Below are positions 32,157 through 39,702 of a stretch of DNA of 41,028 nt, piece by piece. Positions within the stretch are counted from its first letter, which is position 1, and every line of letters starts with the position of its first letter. The position numbers and the translations under genes are program-made. The notes under the pieces were generated by a model. That model worked only from the letters and a program-made list of their open reading frames with translations, did not search any database and was not told where the DNA came from. Source of the stretch: a virus. The stretch is taken from the IMG/VR virus record IMGVR_UViG_3300032278_000029, positions 1 to 41,028 of that record. One strand, 5' to 3'.

Positions 32157-32871
32157 TCTTTCTTTTCCGTGTTGATCCCCAAAAACTCTCCCACCATTTC
32201 CATTTGCAACCGGAGATAGCGGGTGGCTGCGCTATCGGTTGGAACATTCTTAGCATCTGCACTATCAACACGTGATTTGGCACTAGCTAAAGAGCGCATG
32301 TCCATAATCTTGAAAATGGACCCGCTGGAATCATTCTCTAGCGCAACTCGTGCCTCGTCTGGCAAACAGCTAAACTCTTCACAGACTCTTGAGATGATCC
32401 ACTCTTCTGGTGGCGGAATGTCGGAGTCATCTTGGTCTAAATATTCGACAAACCGCTTGGCCCTTCCCCCGCTTCATCCTGTGTCTCAGGCCGACTATAG
32501 TCAAAAATGGCTTGAGACAGAAATGCGGCGGTGGGCTCATCAAGCTCGCTGAGTACTTCTACCCGATTGGAGTCAGTAATGGCCGGGTCTAACGTCCACG
32601 ACACAATCCCCTTCTCCAACAGGGAGTCACGATGATAATTGGCAATGTTTGCTTCTTGCGATTTCTGAATGCGATCCACCTTACCACTGTCCTCATTTCT
32701 GAGGGCCATGAGCAGTTCTGCTCCCACCTCGCGCATGAACCCAATTCCCTGAGATTGCTGCGCCGCAGCGGCATCGGAAAGTTTGCGGTGACTCAACTTA
32801 CGAATCACCGCAGACTCCCCAGAATCCAACGGCAGATCTACCGTTTTCTGCTGTCCAATCACCAGTCCCAT
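32153..32871 (-). CDS. Tail assembly chaperone gpGT (via -1 frameshift)
   Basis: The frame ending at 32153 (starting ...KRFVEYLDQ and continuing to GINTEKKE) has no start codon near its beginning and overlaps the end of the gpG-like gene in the -1 frame. A run of five G (minus strand, plus-coordinates 32466-32470) within GAA-GCG-GGG-GAA allows the P-site GGG to slip back. In the -1 frame a TGA lies immediately before this run, so slippage must occur just there. The fusion would be 239 aa, the classic G/GT arrangement required for tape-measure loading. Confidence 0.75.
32437..32871 (-). CDS. Tail assembly chaperone gpG-like
   Basis: 144 aa, encoded between the tail tube and tape measure genes, where G-type chaperones always lie. 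Polar, helical and acidic-ended (TQDEAGEGPSGLSNI). ATG 32871 follows AAGGAG. Presumably binds the tape measure core, with the frameshifted GT form present at low ratio. Confidence 0.75.
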   Translation of the reverse strand: MGLVIGQQKTVDLPLDSGESAVIRKLSHRKLSDAAAAQQSQGIGFMREVGAELLMALRNEDSGKVDRIQKSQEANIANYHRDSLLEKGIVSWTLDPAITDSNRVEVLSELDEPTAAFLSQAIFDYSRPETQDEAGEGPSGLSNI

Positions 32872-32896
32872 CGCTCATTCTCCTTGAAAGGTCTAA

Positions 32897-32914
32897 CTCT
32901 TGTTATTACAAGAG
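32897..32914. repeat. Inverted repeat upstream of the chaperone gene
   Basis: CTCTTGT-TATT-ACAAGAG, perfect 7-bp arms and 4-nt loop, between the tail-tube stop and the chaperone start. It may be a transcript-processing hairpin or weak terminator. Confidence 0.5.
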
Positions 32915-32970
32915 GTTGGACACTGAAATCAACGATTGACCACTCATACATGTAAATGTACAGGTGACTA

Positions 32971-32998
32971 TGCTCGTTGCTCTCGGGGCATCCTCGTG
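32971..32998 (-). repeat. 28-bp dispersed repeat, copy D
   Basis: Lies in the 156-bp gap between the tail-tube and chaperone genes. Matches copy C except at its distal end (GAGCA instead of GATTG). Thirty bp away is the 16-mer shared with 16939-16954 (here 32926-32941). Confidence 0.85.
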
Positions 32999-33009
32999 AT
33001 TTATAGCAA

Positions 33010-33032
33010 CATAAACTCTCAACGAGTTTATG
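33010..33032 (-). terminator. Hairpin at the tail-tube stop, possible terminator
   Basis: CATAAACTC-GAGTTTATG with 9-bp arms and a 5-nt loop, starting inside the TAA of the gene at 33028. No clear U-run follows, so it may instead protect or process the message. Confidence 0.45.
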
Positions 33033-33453
33033 ACCACGCACCTGTGCCAGTTGGTACCAATTCAGCAACAATCGTCTGAATCGCGCCATTGGCCGCAACC
33101 ACTTCAGATGACATCAAGCGAACGTCTACAGTGTACGTTTTCGAGTCTCCGAACACTACCACAAGTTGGCGCCCATCATCCTGTGGACCGTCATCAACCG
33201 TCCCGAGTACGGCATGCGTGCCTGTGGTTCCCGTCGTGTCCCATATGCAAGTGAGGATGATGTTTTCAGTTGTCAATTGACCCGTAGGAGTCTGCTCAAC
33301 GAAAGCATCCCCCAATGAGGTCGTTTCCATCAGAGTCGAGGTCTGCTTGACGCTGACCCCTTCCAAGATGAAATTGGTGAGTGCCCTTGCGGTCCCCCCT
33401 GGTCCATCTTCAAGGGTGACGGTGACTGAGCTTGGTCCGTATCTGCCTGCCAT
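33028..33453 (-). CDS. Tail tube protein (141 aa)
   Basis: Beta-rich, with the pattern SVTVTLEDGPGGTARALTNF, VKQTSTLMETTSLGD, YTVDVRLMSSEV, characteristic of siphoviral tail tube subunits (TSLGDAF is a common phrase). It precedes the G/GT chaperones as expected. ATG 33453; preceded by another tail-type protein, so either may form the main tube. Confidence 0.7.
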   Translation of the reverse strand: MAGRYGPSSVTVTLEDGPGGTARALTNFILEGVSVKQTSTLMETTSLGDAFVEQTPTGQLTTENIILTCIWDTTGTTGTHAVLGTVDDGPQDDGRQLVVVFGDSKTYTVDVRLMSSEVVAANGAIQTIVAELVPTGTGAWS

Positions 33454-33474
33454 AGTGTTGTACTCCTGTCCTGT

Positions 33475-34221
33475 TTACGAACGTGAAAACCCACAAAACA
33501 CAGTGATGCTGCCACTTCCCGTCACACTTCCTGTGAACGCCACATAACGCTGGACTGTTCCGCTCATCTCCAATCTTTCTGCGAACGGGGCTGAGACGCT
33601 AGTTGAAAAATTTATGAATGCTGAATATGTAACATCATCAGATGATTCTTTTAATTGCCCAGTAAACGCTGAAAAACCGCTTGCAGCGGTACACTGAAGA
33701 TACCCTACTCCACCCCCACTCGTTGACGCTGCATTATCAACGGGTGTGCTTTCGGTATTCCATGAAGCGGTTTTGGCGGCAAGGGGTTGTATTATCACCC
33801 CCGCATCCCGGCTTCCGGTCATTGAGTAAGTCACATTGGCTTTCGTCAAATTGCCTGACTCTGCCGCCACTTCATATTCTTGGGTGAAATTGCCTTTGTA
33901 CCCCACCATGGGATAACCAACTGTTTGCCCCGCAAACCCGAGGCACATCACCCTCTCGGTGGCTTGGGGAGAAGTTGGCACCGACGCATTAAACGCAGCG
34001 TGACCCCCGTTGGTGCTGGTGTCAAAATAAGCCCCTTCTTGAGTGACTTCAACAGATACCACCCCCGTTGGGTCATGTGAGGTGAATGAGTCCCCCAATG
34101 CCGTCACGTCCTCAGTGGGTGAGGTGGCTTTTTCCCGCAACCCCTTGAGCTTTTGCCCCAAGAGATTGTACCCATCAACGAAGAACAGCGCACTAGCTGG
34201 TCCAAATTTACCAAGTGCCAT
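33475..34221 (-). CDS. Tail protein, second tube or decoration subunit (248 aa)
   Basis: N-terminal half has a tail-tube-like opening (FFVDGYNLLGQKLKGLREKA, DVTALGDSFTSHDPTG). The C-terminal ~100 residues form a beta-sandwich add-on domain (STSGGGVGYLQCTAASGFS, FAERLEMSGTVQRYV). Phages often encode tube subunits with such C-terminal decoration domains. Start overlaps the preceding stop (TAATG). Two similar-context tail genes side by side may indicate a tube and a capsid/tail-decorating variant. Confidence 0.6.
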   Translation of the reverse strand: MALGKFGPASALFFVDGYNLLGQKLKGLREKATSPTEDVTALGDSFTSHDPTGVVSVEVTQEGAYFDTSTNGGHAAFNASVPTSPQATERVMCLGFAGQTVGYPMVGYKGNFTQEYEVAAESGNLTKANVTYSMTGSRDAGVIIQPLAAKTASWNTESTPVDNAASTSGGGVGYLQCTAASGFSAFTGQLKESSDDVTYSAFINFSTSVSAPFAERLEMSGTVQRYVAFTGSVTGSGSITVFCGFSRS

Positions 34222-34472
34222 TATTTCTTCCTCCCCGCAGCTTTTGTGGTCTTAGACTCCCCCACAATCTCTACATTCCCCCGCTTCAGTTGATCCTTGA
34301 GTGAACTGGTCGGGAGATCATTACAAAATTGCCCCGGCTTGCGTTCAATCAATACCAATTTGGACTTCTGTCTATTAGATAATTTGCTGATGCCTCCAGC
34401 CCGTTTGACCATCTCTAAACTCTCAGGGGACGGGTATGTCAGACCCACTAGTGCTCTCAATTGATTGCTCAT
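34221..34472 (-). CDS. Small basic structural protein (83 aa)
   Basis: ATG 34472 overlaps the upstream zinc-ribbon stop; AAAGGGA provides the ribosome-binding site. Sequence contains ALVGLTYPSPESLEMVKRAGG and ends in a lysine-rich tail. It lies between the tail terminator and tail tube genes. Function unknown; probably a minor head-tail component. Confidence 0.6.
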   Translation of the reverse strand: MSNQLRALVGLTYPSPESLEMVKRAGGISKLSNRQKSKLVLIERKPGQFCNDLPTSSLKDQLKRGNVEIVGESKTTKAAGRKK

Positions 34473-34618
34473 AACAGATCCCTTTGATATCCACATTTCA
34501 TACAGACTTCTTGCCCGCCCATAACCGGCTTGAATTGGCCTTTATCCTCACCGCACTGTTCGCAATGACCGTCCCCCCGGGGTTTGGTCCCCCCATCGGT
34601 AAGAATCACCCCACTCAT
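34469..34618 (-). CDS. Mini zinc-ribbon protein (49 aa)
   Basis: Begins as ATGA over the stop of the tail terminator gene and ends overlapping the next ATG. Two CxxC pairs (CEQC at residues 19-22, CMKC at 39-42) suggest a zinc ribbon. An intriguing small zinc protein in a structural operon. Confidence 0.65.
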   Translation of the reverse strand: MSGVILTDGGTKPRGDGHCEQCGEDKGQFKPVMGGQEVCMKCGYQRDLL

Positions 34619-35019
34619 GTTACTTCCTTTTGAAAGATGATGTTGAACACAATCCTTGGTCGTCCATTCTCATCTGGACCCAATGCGAATGGTTGTTGCA
34701 TCATCGTTGTGAGGTCATACCGGGTGCCTGAGAGGTCTTCCGTTTGAATCGTTTTGAGGTTATTGAATGCTGTTTGCGCCGGGGTGCGTGCACTCGCATA
34801 GTCATCCACATTCCCACGAAACACTACCTGAACCCCTGGTTGCTCAAACGTAATTCCCGCTGTGCCTAAAACTTCAATGCCGCCCAATCCCCCCGTTTCA
34901 TATACCGCTGCGCACACATCGGGAGTAGGAGGCATCATGCCTTGAAAGACATTAGTACCCAAAGTGCCCGAGATGGCCGTGGCTAGCCGGGTGCCAATTT
35001 CATCAATCACTGTTGCCAT
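34615..35019 (-). CDS. Tail terminator-like / minor capsid protein (134 aa)
   Basis: Resembles tail terminator or minor-capsid family proteins: VIDEIGTRLATAISGTLGTNVFQG, then DVCAAVYETGG, PGVQVVFRGNVDDY and NIIFQKEVT. It is positioned between the gp10-like protein and the tail tube, exactly where terminators occur. It caps the tail tube and joins it to the head. Starts at ATG 35019, TAATG-like junction with its upstream neighbour. Confidence 0.65.
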   Translation of the reverse strand: MATVIDEIGTRLATAISGTLGTNVFQGMMPPTPDVCAAVYETGGLGGIEVLGTAGITFEQPGVQVVFRGNVDDYASARTPAQTAFNNLKTIQTEDLSGTRYDLTTMMQQPFALGPDENGRPRIVFNIIFQKEVT

Positions 35020-35435
35020 TAGACTAACGCCACCTTGAGCCGAGCAGCCACCCGTTTACTGATAAATGGCGCAGACTCTTTGATAGTGTTTTCCAAGAAT
35101 TTGGCTTCACCTGTCCGATGGAGTGCCTCCATGTCCTCGTGAACCACCTTAGCATACGGGGCTGCTGGACCACCTACTTTGATAGTGACTGAAATCTCAG
35201 TGCCACCTTTTGTGTACTCCGGGGGCATCGTTTCATGGCTAGCCCTCAGTGCCCCCGTCTTAACAGGTGTGCGCATCATAGACTCGGCCATCTCAATCAA
35301 ACCTTCACTGTACAAAGCAGCCCCAACCGCACCGGGTATCTTCGCAGCCATCGCAGCCATCTTTCTCCGCATGGCTTTATCACCCAGCATCTTGACCCCG
35401 TTACCAAAGTGTTGATATTGTAGAGGGTTAGCCAA
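35019..35435 (-). CDS. HK97 gp10-like head-tail joining protein
   Basis: About 138 aa. ALYSEGLIEMAESMMRTPVKTGALRASHETMPPEYTKG, then PAAPYAKVVHEDMEALHRTGEAKFLENTI, is the signature of the HK97 gp10 (tail completion) family. A TTG at 35435 fits the GGTGGAG site and produces MANPLQ...; the ATG at 35462 would add nine poorly conserved residues. Confidence 0.75.
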   Translation of the reverse strand: MANPLQYQHFGNGVKMLGDKAMRRKMAAMAAKIPGAVGAALYSEGLIEMAESMMRTPVKTGALRASHETMPPEYTKGGTEISVTIKVGGPAAPYAKVVHEDMEALHRTGEAKFLENTIKESAPFISKRVAARLKVALV

Positions 35436-35787
35436 GCTCCACCTCCACCATGTATTCAGCATTAGTGTCTGGGTCCACTATCCCCCTCACCATAAGTATA
35501 GCCAACTCAGAACTATCGGGCAAGGTCACCATATCGGTGTTTGCTATTGTGACGGGATAGGGAAAAGTGAGGAGGGCTTTGGACAACACTTCCTGACCCA
35601 TAGCATCTCGGAGAAGTTTGTTGCGCTTTTCAACAATCGCTTTCCGCGATGTAGACGTGCTGAAAGTGGGCGTTCCAAACGCATCCCGAGTCAAGCCTGT
35701 TTTGTGCGTCACAGTCGCCTGAAGAGTCTCAGTCAGAGTGTTCGCAATGGAAACCCCCGACGCAACAAGGTCAGCAAATCCAGCCAT
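35428..35787 (-). CDS. Head closure / neck protein (119 aa)
   Basis: Small beta-rich protein (ADLVASGVSIANTLTETLQATVTHKTG, TIANTDMVTLPDSSELAILMV, DPDTNAEYMVEVELG), in the position of head-closure or stopper proteins upstream of gp10. Family assigned by position and size. ATG 35787; its stop overlaps the next start. Confidence 0.55.
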   Translation of the reverse strand: MAGFADLVASGVSIANTLTETLQATVTHKTGLTRDAFGTPTFSTSTSRKAIVEKRNKLLRDAMGQEVLSKALLTFPYPVTIANTDMVTLPDSSELAILMVRGIVDPDTNAEYMVEVELG

Positions 35788-35788
35788 C

Positions 35789-36316
35789 TTATGCCCTCAC
35801 CGCTGCTATTGTACTCATGAGTCTCCCCCGGGGTTTGCCCCACATCTCAGGGATCAAATGATACACCGCATCAGGAACAATTTTATTGTAGGTTCCACTA
35901 TCGCTAAACGTGAGAGTGATGGAACCCGCTTTCAATTGGGCTAGGCTTTCAGCCTCAGTCGGGTTGTCATCAGCCCTCCGAGATACAAGCAACTGGCGCG
36001 CAAACTCCGCTGTGGCATCTCGTATAGGCTCAGGCATCGTGTCAGCATCCAACGCATACCCGTTTCTGTTCCACAACCCACTGCGCGGCCACGCCAATTT
36101 TTGCGTAGTGGTCGTCACTGCCCCGTTCCAATCATACAACGATTCCAACAACTCAGTGGCCCACAATATAGCCCGGGTCTTGTTATTGTCTGTGGAGGCA
36201 GCCCACGTCGTACCTGAAGCCACCCGATCATCGTGATATTGATCAGCTTGGGCCAACGTCACGTAACTGTTGGACGAGGCACCTTTGGCCGTGGCGTCAA
36301 TTGCTGATGTTCCCAT
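35789..36316 (-). CDS. Head-tail adaptor, DnaT-like fold (175 aa)
   Basis: The pattern SNSYVTLAQADQYHDDRVASG, LLESLYDWNGA, WPRSGL...PEPIRDATAEFARQLL matches the family often annotated as DnaT-like ssDNA-binding protein. In phage structural operons it is an HK97 gp6-type head-tail adaptor. It is encoded between major capsid and the neck genes, as expected. The DnaT label probably reflects fold only. Confidence 0.75.
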   Translation of the reverse strand: MGTSAIDATAKGASSNSYVTLAQADQYHDDRVASGTTWAASTDNNKTRAILWATELLESLYDWNGAVTTTTQKLAWPRSGLWNRNGYALDADTMPEPIRDATAEFARQLLVSRRADDNPTEAESLAQLKAGSITLTFSDSGTYNKIVPDAVYHLIPEMWGKPRGRLMSTIAAVRA

Positions 36317-36317
36317 T

Positions 36318-36758
36318 TTACTGGTTCACAACAAGGTCAACGTCCAGCGTGGATGAACCCGTATATGAGGTGCCCGCAATTATTGTCTTCACCCTGAGCC
36401 TATCCCCCATCAACCCGTCTTTGATCGTATTATCTGAAAGTGCCCCATCTGTGGGGGTATAGTTTGCTGCTAGCGCAATGTATGAGCGCACTGCGTGTAT
36501 TCTAGTTGCAGAAGAGGTTGTAAAAGCCCATTGAGCAATATCTACCCACGTGTCCCCTCTATCCAGGGACGTTTGGAGAAAAACATCGCACGTGCCTCCC
36601 CCCGCTGCCCTGACGAATGTTGATTGAGCGGCCAAAGTACTAATGTCCCGAGGCACGCTAATCTCATCAGATACAAAAGTGCCGGTGGCCAACAAACTAA
36701 ACGCATTGACCAGACCAATACTCCTATTGGGCTGGATAGACGGTGCCGCAGCTGCCAT
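36318..36758 (-). CDS. Structural protein, probably head decoration or adaptor (146 aa)
   Basis: Beta-rich sequence (IGLVNAFSLLATGTFVSDEISV, GGTCDVFLQTSLDRGDTW, AVRSYIALAANY), with no strong family match I can name. It lies in the operon directly after the major capsid cluster, where decoration proteins are common. Beta-sandwich content and size agree. ATG 36758. Confidence 0.55.
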   Translation of the reverse strand: MAAAAPSIQPNRSIGLVNAFSLLATGTFVSDEISVPRDISTLAAQSTFVRAAGGGTCDVFLQTSLDRGDTWVDIAQWAFTTSSATRIHAVRSYIALAANYTPTDGALSDNTIKDGLMGDRLRVKTIIAGTSYTGSSTLDVDLVVNQ

Positions 36759-36799
36759 ATGAGACTCCTATGTCTAGCAAATCGAAAATGGCGCAAGCA

Positions 36800-37015
36800 C
36801 TACTTCACCATCCTCTTGCGCTTCTTGGCTGTTCTCGTGCCGGTTGACGAGGGGCTGACGTAAACCCCACCCTGAAGCTCAATCGTTGCTCTCGGGGCAT
36901 CCTCGTGCGCACCTGACACCCGTTTATGGATTGACGAGTCAAAGTCAGACTCATTAATCACAATCTGTTGTTTTGAAGATAACTGAACGACAGTCATAGT
37001 AGAACACGTTGACAT
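36800..37015 (-). CDS. Small capsid-adjacent protein with basic tail (71 aa)
   Basis: ATG 37015 with GGAGG eight bases upstream. Contains the phrase INESDFDSSIHK common in short proteins that follow major capsid genes, then residues encoded by dispersed repeat copy E (HEDAPRATI), and a basic C-terminus (TAKKRKRMVK). The repeat portion may be an insertion into a linker. Function unknown. Confidence 0.55.
   Translation of the reverse strand: MSTCSTMTVVQLSSKQQIVINESDFDSSIHKRVSGAHEDAPRATIELQGGVYVSPSSTGTRTAKKRKRMVK
36880..36907 (-). repeat. 28-bp dispersed repeat, copy E
   Basis: Differs from copy B at one base and matches copy C over its whole length in the opposite orientation. Lies inside the small gene 36800-37015 and encodes HEDAPRATI in the same frame as copy B. 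Confidence 0.88.
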
Positions 37016-37045
37016 GGGCTATGCCTCCAGAAAGAAGAAAAAGAA

Positions 37046-37079
37046 GTGACCCCGCCCACCGGAGAGTAGACGGGGTCAC
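37046..37079 (-). terminator. Intrinsic terminator after the major capsid gene
   Basis: Minus-strand stem GTGACCCCG/CGGGGTCAC (9 bp, 37046-37054 with 37071-37079), 16-nt loop and a T-rich tail (37030-37045). It probably reduces readthrough, so capsid message is more abundant than the downstream head-tail genes. Confidence 0.8.
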
Positions 37080-37085
37080 GAGGCA

Positions 37086-38219
37086 CTAGCCAGCGAGCCT
37101 GACACCCAACTCTTGTCGGATGACCGATGCACCATACAGCGCATCATACGCCCACTGCCATTGACGATGTTGACGGGTGACTTCCACTCGGAGAGACAAC
37201 CCCGAGTTTTCATCAATCGCCACTCCTTGGAAGGATGCCCCCGGCACCTGTACGGTGTCGATGAGGGGAGCCATTGCAAAGGCAATCGCATCCCGGTGCA
37301 TCAACACGTTACACACGTGGTCGGCTTTGAACGTCACCGCTGCGTTATCGGCCCACGCCACTTGAGCTGTGGGGTTCATGGTGATAACGGTTGAAGTGCT
37401 TGACACCACGCAATAGGTCTGCGTGTCGCCAGCCACTGTAAATATGTCCCCAGCTGCTGGTGCTGTGCCCCCGCCATCCCATGTAAGTGTGGTGTCGCCA
37501 ACAGAAACAGACGCATCATTGACTAGAACAGTGCCTGCACCCGTATTGGAGTGCGTGGGCACGTTCTGCGTTCTAATCCAATTGGCACCCAACTTCTCCC
37601 CGATGGTGCCCTTGATGATCGTCTCGGTTCCACCCGAATACGACGCATCAGCAAACGCACGCAACCCTCGGGCATTGGCTTCCAACGCGGTATCTATGAG
37701 CATGAATCGGGGTTCATCGTCCATCAATTGATCGCTGGCTACCTTGGATGCTGAGAGAAAGTCAGCTGTGGTGCTCGCCAACGGAGTAGTCCCAGCGGTG
37801 CCAACATATCCATAGAACCCATATGCTCCATCCGTCAGGCTCCACAAATAATTATCAATATTGTTAGCTATAGCCTTCACAGCTTCGCTGATTTGCATCG
37901 GGACGATACCCTGCTGGACTTGCGCCAACCCCTTATCGTCAATTGCGAAGGGTGCCTCATACCATTGATCCAGCGTAATAGCTTTCACCGTAGGAGTCAC
38001 AGCGGGAACTGCGGGTGGAACCACGTCAGGGGCAACCGTTCGAGCAGTCACTGCTGCCGGAATAGTCACATTGACGGTGGCGTTGCGCTTGGCTCCCGTG
38101 ATAGATTCTTCATAATCACGGTTAACAATGCGCGGCATGACTACTTTTTCACGAAGGGCTGACAGGCCCATCGCAGCCATGGTGTTCAGAATGTTAGTGG
38201 TGACAAGTGCTCCAGCCAT
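37086..38219 (-). CDS. Major capsid protein, P22 coat type
   Basis: 377 aa. Opening and core (LSALREKVVMPRIVNRDYEESITGAK, VNVTIPAAVTART, APFAIDDKGLAQVQQGIVP, SEAVKAIANNIDNYLWSLTDG) resemble the P22 gp5 coat family (HK97 fold). An Ig-like or beta insertion occurs around 235-285 (VLVNDASVSVGDTTLTWDGG). It follows the scaffold gene and has AGGAG upstream. Expected to be the most abundant virion protein. Confidence 0.85.
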   Translation of the reverse strand: MAGALVTTNILNTMAAMGLSALREKVVMPRIVNRDYEESITGAKRNATVNVTIPAAVTARTVAPDVVPPAVPAVTPTVKAITLDQWYEAPFAIDDKGLAQVQQGIVPMQISEAVKAIANNIDNYLWSLTDGAYGFYGYVGTAGTTPLASTTADFLSASKVASDQLMDDEPRFMLIDTALEANARGLRAFADASYSGGTETIIKGTIGEKLGANWIRTQNVPTHSNTGAGTVLVNDASVSVGDTTLTWDGGGTAPAAGDIFTVAGDTQTYCVVSSTSTVITMNPTAQVAWADNAAVTFKADHVCNVLMHRDAIAFAMAPLIDTVQVPGASFQGVAIDENSGLSLRVEVTRQHRQWQWAYDALYGASVIRQELGVRLAG

Positions 38220-38368
38220 GGTGTTTTTCTTCTCCTGATAACAAGTAAACTGTCACCAGCAACTACACCGTAGCTGGGCCTGTACTCCGCCGGAGTAAGA
38301 CCAGGGATGCACTCCCCGAGTGCCTCCCCTCTGACTCTTCTGCCCACCCAGATTATACCCCGTATCAT
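38186..38368 (-). CDS. Questionable small ORF between scaffold and capsid genes
   Basis: 60 aa frame starting as ATGA over the scaffold stop and overlapping the capsid gene by 34 nt. Composition is basic (GRRVRGEALGE, VIRRRKTPWLEH) and there is no Shine-Dalgarno site, so it may be spurious. The 145-bp gap also contains palindromes TACTCC-GCC-GGAGTA and GCACTC-CCC-GAGTGC, which look regulatory. Confidence 0.25.
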   Translation of the reverse strand: MIRGIIWVGRRVRGEALGECIPGLTPAEYRPSYGVVAGDSLLVIRRRKTPWLEHLSPLTF

Positions 38369-39219
38369 CTGGGCCCAGTGCCGTTATTGATTCCCGCAGC
38401 CTCTTCTGCTGTTACAACGCGCATCTTCCCGGTTGAAATTTCTTTTCCGTATTTGCCCAAATCTTGGGGTGACGGGTCAATCAAGAGCTTGACCCCCGAG
38501 GGCAACCCTGATGCTATCTCTCCAGCCCCGGGGGGAGTACCCATACCGTTGCTTTTTCCAAAAGCAAATCCCACGTCTTTGGTTTGGGTGGCCATCCATT
38601 CTGCGAGGGGCAACGGTTCCCCGGGCTTTTCAACACTGTAATTCCCCGTCTTGGCGCGCATATCCCCGTCAACCATCTCAAACCGCTCACGTGCGCGACT
38701 CACAATGAAAGACTGCGCAGCATCTTGACCCCCCACCGCTTTGAACGCTCTACCAATAGCCGCAGCCATGGATTGGTCAGACACCTGTTGCTCGGCGGTC
38801 TTGCGCGCAGCATCCGTGGCCTCTAATTTGGCTTGAACTGCCTTGAATTCCGTTTCCTTGAATTGATGCAACGCAGCGTCCACGACTGCTTGGACATCCC
38901 CTGCTTTTTTGACCCCTTTGCCTTCTAACTCTTTGATTTGGGTTATTGCTGCTGTAGCTTGTTCGGGGGAGATGTCCCCGAAAGACGTGCCCCGATCTGC
39001 GAGGGTTTTTAGCTGGTCCCGTTCAGCCATAAGAGTCACGTTGTTGTTTCTGAACTCAGTGACTTTGTTCAACTGCTCATTATGCGTCAACTGGTCCACA
39101 TATCCTGGGAGTTGTCCATCCAGTTGAAGGACAAACTTGCCTTCAGTGTTCCCGACGTAATGAGAGCGCAAACTCTCATCAATTTGGTCCAGTGAATCAA
39201 TTACGGGTTTTAACGGCAT
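38365..39219 (-). CDS. Scaffolding protein
   Basis: 284 aa, highly charged and coiled-coil-rich (ITQIKELEGKGVKKAGDVQA, KLEATDAARKTAEQQV), encoded directly upstream of the major capsid gene. Both are hallmarks of phage capsid scaffolds, which template procapsid assembly and leave or are cleaved. ATG 39219 follows GGAGG. No protease motif seen. Confidence 0.82.
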   Translation of the reverse strand: MPLKPVIDSLDQIDESLRSHYVGNTEGKFVLQLDGQLPGYVDQLTHNEQLNKVTEFRNNNVTLMAERDQLKTLADRGTSFGDISPEQATAAITQIKELEGKGVKKAGDVQAVVDAALHQFKETEFKAVQAKLEATDAARKTAEQQVSDQSMAAAIGRAFKAVGGQDAAQSFIVSRARERFEMVDGDMRAKTGNYSVEKPGEPLPLAEWMATQTKDVGFAFGKSNGMGTPPGAGEIASGLPSGVKLLIDPSPQDLGKYGKEISTGKMRVVTAEEAAGINNGTGPR

Positions 39220-39269
39220 TCTAAACCTCCATGATCATACGGGTTTCAGGGTGGGCTGTAGTTTTTTAC

Positions 39270-39449
39270 TTACCTATAATTCAAATGAGCCAATAGAATA
39301 TGCCGTACAAGGGCTGACAGGGTGACGTTCCTCTTTCCTGCTTTCATCGCCAATTGGTCAAACACTTCTATCGGCACCCGAGAATTGATGGGGATAGTCT
39401 GTTTGAGTTTCTCAGATGGCAATCGTGGTCGGCCAGGTTTGCGTTTCAA
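39270..39449 (-). CDS. RHH regulator with AT-hook-like N-terminus (59 aa)
   Basis: Starts at TTG 39449 (overlapping the upstream stop as TTGA) with CAGGAG 7 nt upstream. Residues 2-10 KRKPGRPRL resemble an AT-hook (GRP core with basic flanks), followed by an RHH strand (TIPINSRVPIEVFDQL) and helices (TLSALVRHILLAHL). Likely a small DNA-binding regulator, possibly of late genes or packaging. Confidence 0.7.
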   Translation of the reverse strand: MKRKPGRPRLPSEKLKQTIPINSRVPIEVFDQLAMKAGKRNVTLSALVRHILLAHLNYR

Positions 39450-39679
39450 TAGATGGCTCCTGGTTTGCCCTCTGGCGGGGGATTCTCAAGCACCACTACA
39501 TCTTCGGGGAATTGCGCACTGAGATGGTTCACCCATGAAAAGTCTCGGTTGGGATAATACTGAAAGTCATCAGACAGTGGAAAGATGTTGATCAGCCGGA
39601 CAGTGCGGGCATCTTTCGAGGTCCATCTGCCTGCGGTCAATTCGGCTTGCTCTCCAAAAAACAAAATGCTGCGCGGCAT
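39446..39679 (-). CDS. Hypothetical protein (77 aa)
   Basis: ATG 39679 with GGGGAGG immediately upstream; an in-frame start at 39706 overlaps the minor head gene. Contains ILFFGEQAELTAGRWTSKD, VRLINIFPLSDDFQYYPNRD and an acidic middle. Hydrophobic and aromatic composition suggests a compact domain. No family recognised. Confidence 0.6.
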   Translation of the reverse strand: MPRSILFFGEQAELTAGRWTSKDARTVRLINIFPLSDDFQYYPNRDFSWVNHLSAQFPEDVVVLENPPPEGKPGAIY

Positions 39680-39702
39680 ATATCCTCCCCACAGTAGCGA
39701 TA

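Noticed and set aside
35789-36316. DnaT-like replication function
   Set aside because: Although the family is often named DnaT-like, its position in the head-tail operon fits a head-tail adaptor.
22479-36907. Repeat as a conserved peptide motif (HEDAPRATI)
   Set aside because: Only two of five copies are in coding sequence in this frame; others are intergenic or inverted, so DNA-level conservation is more likely.
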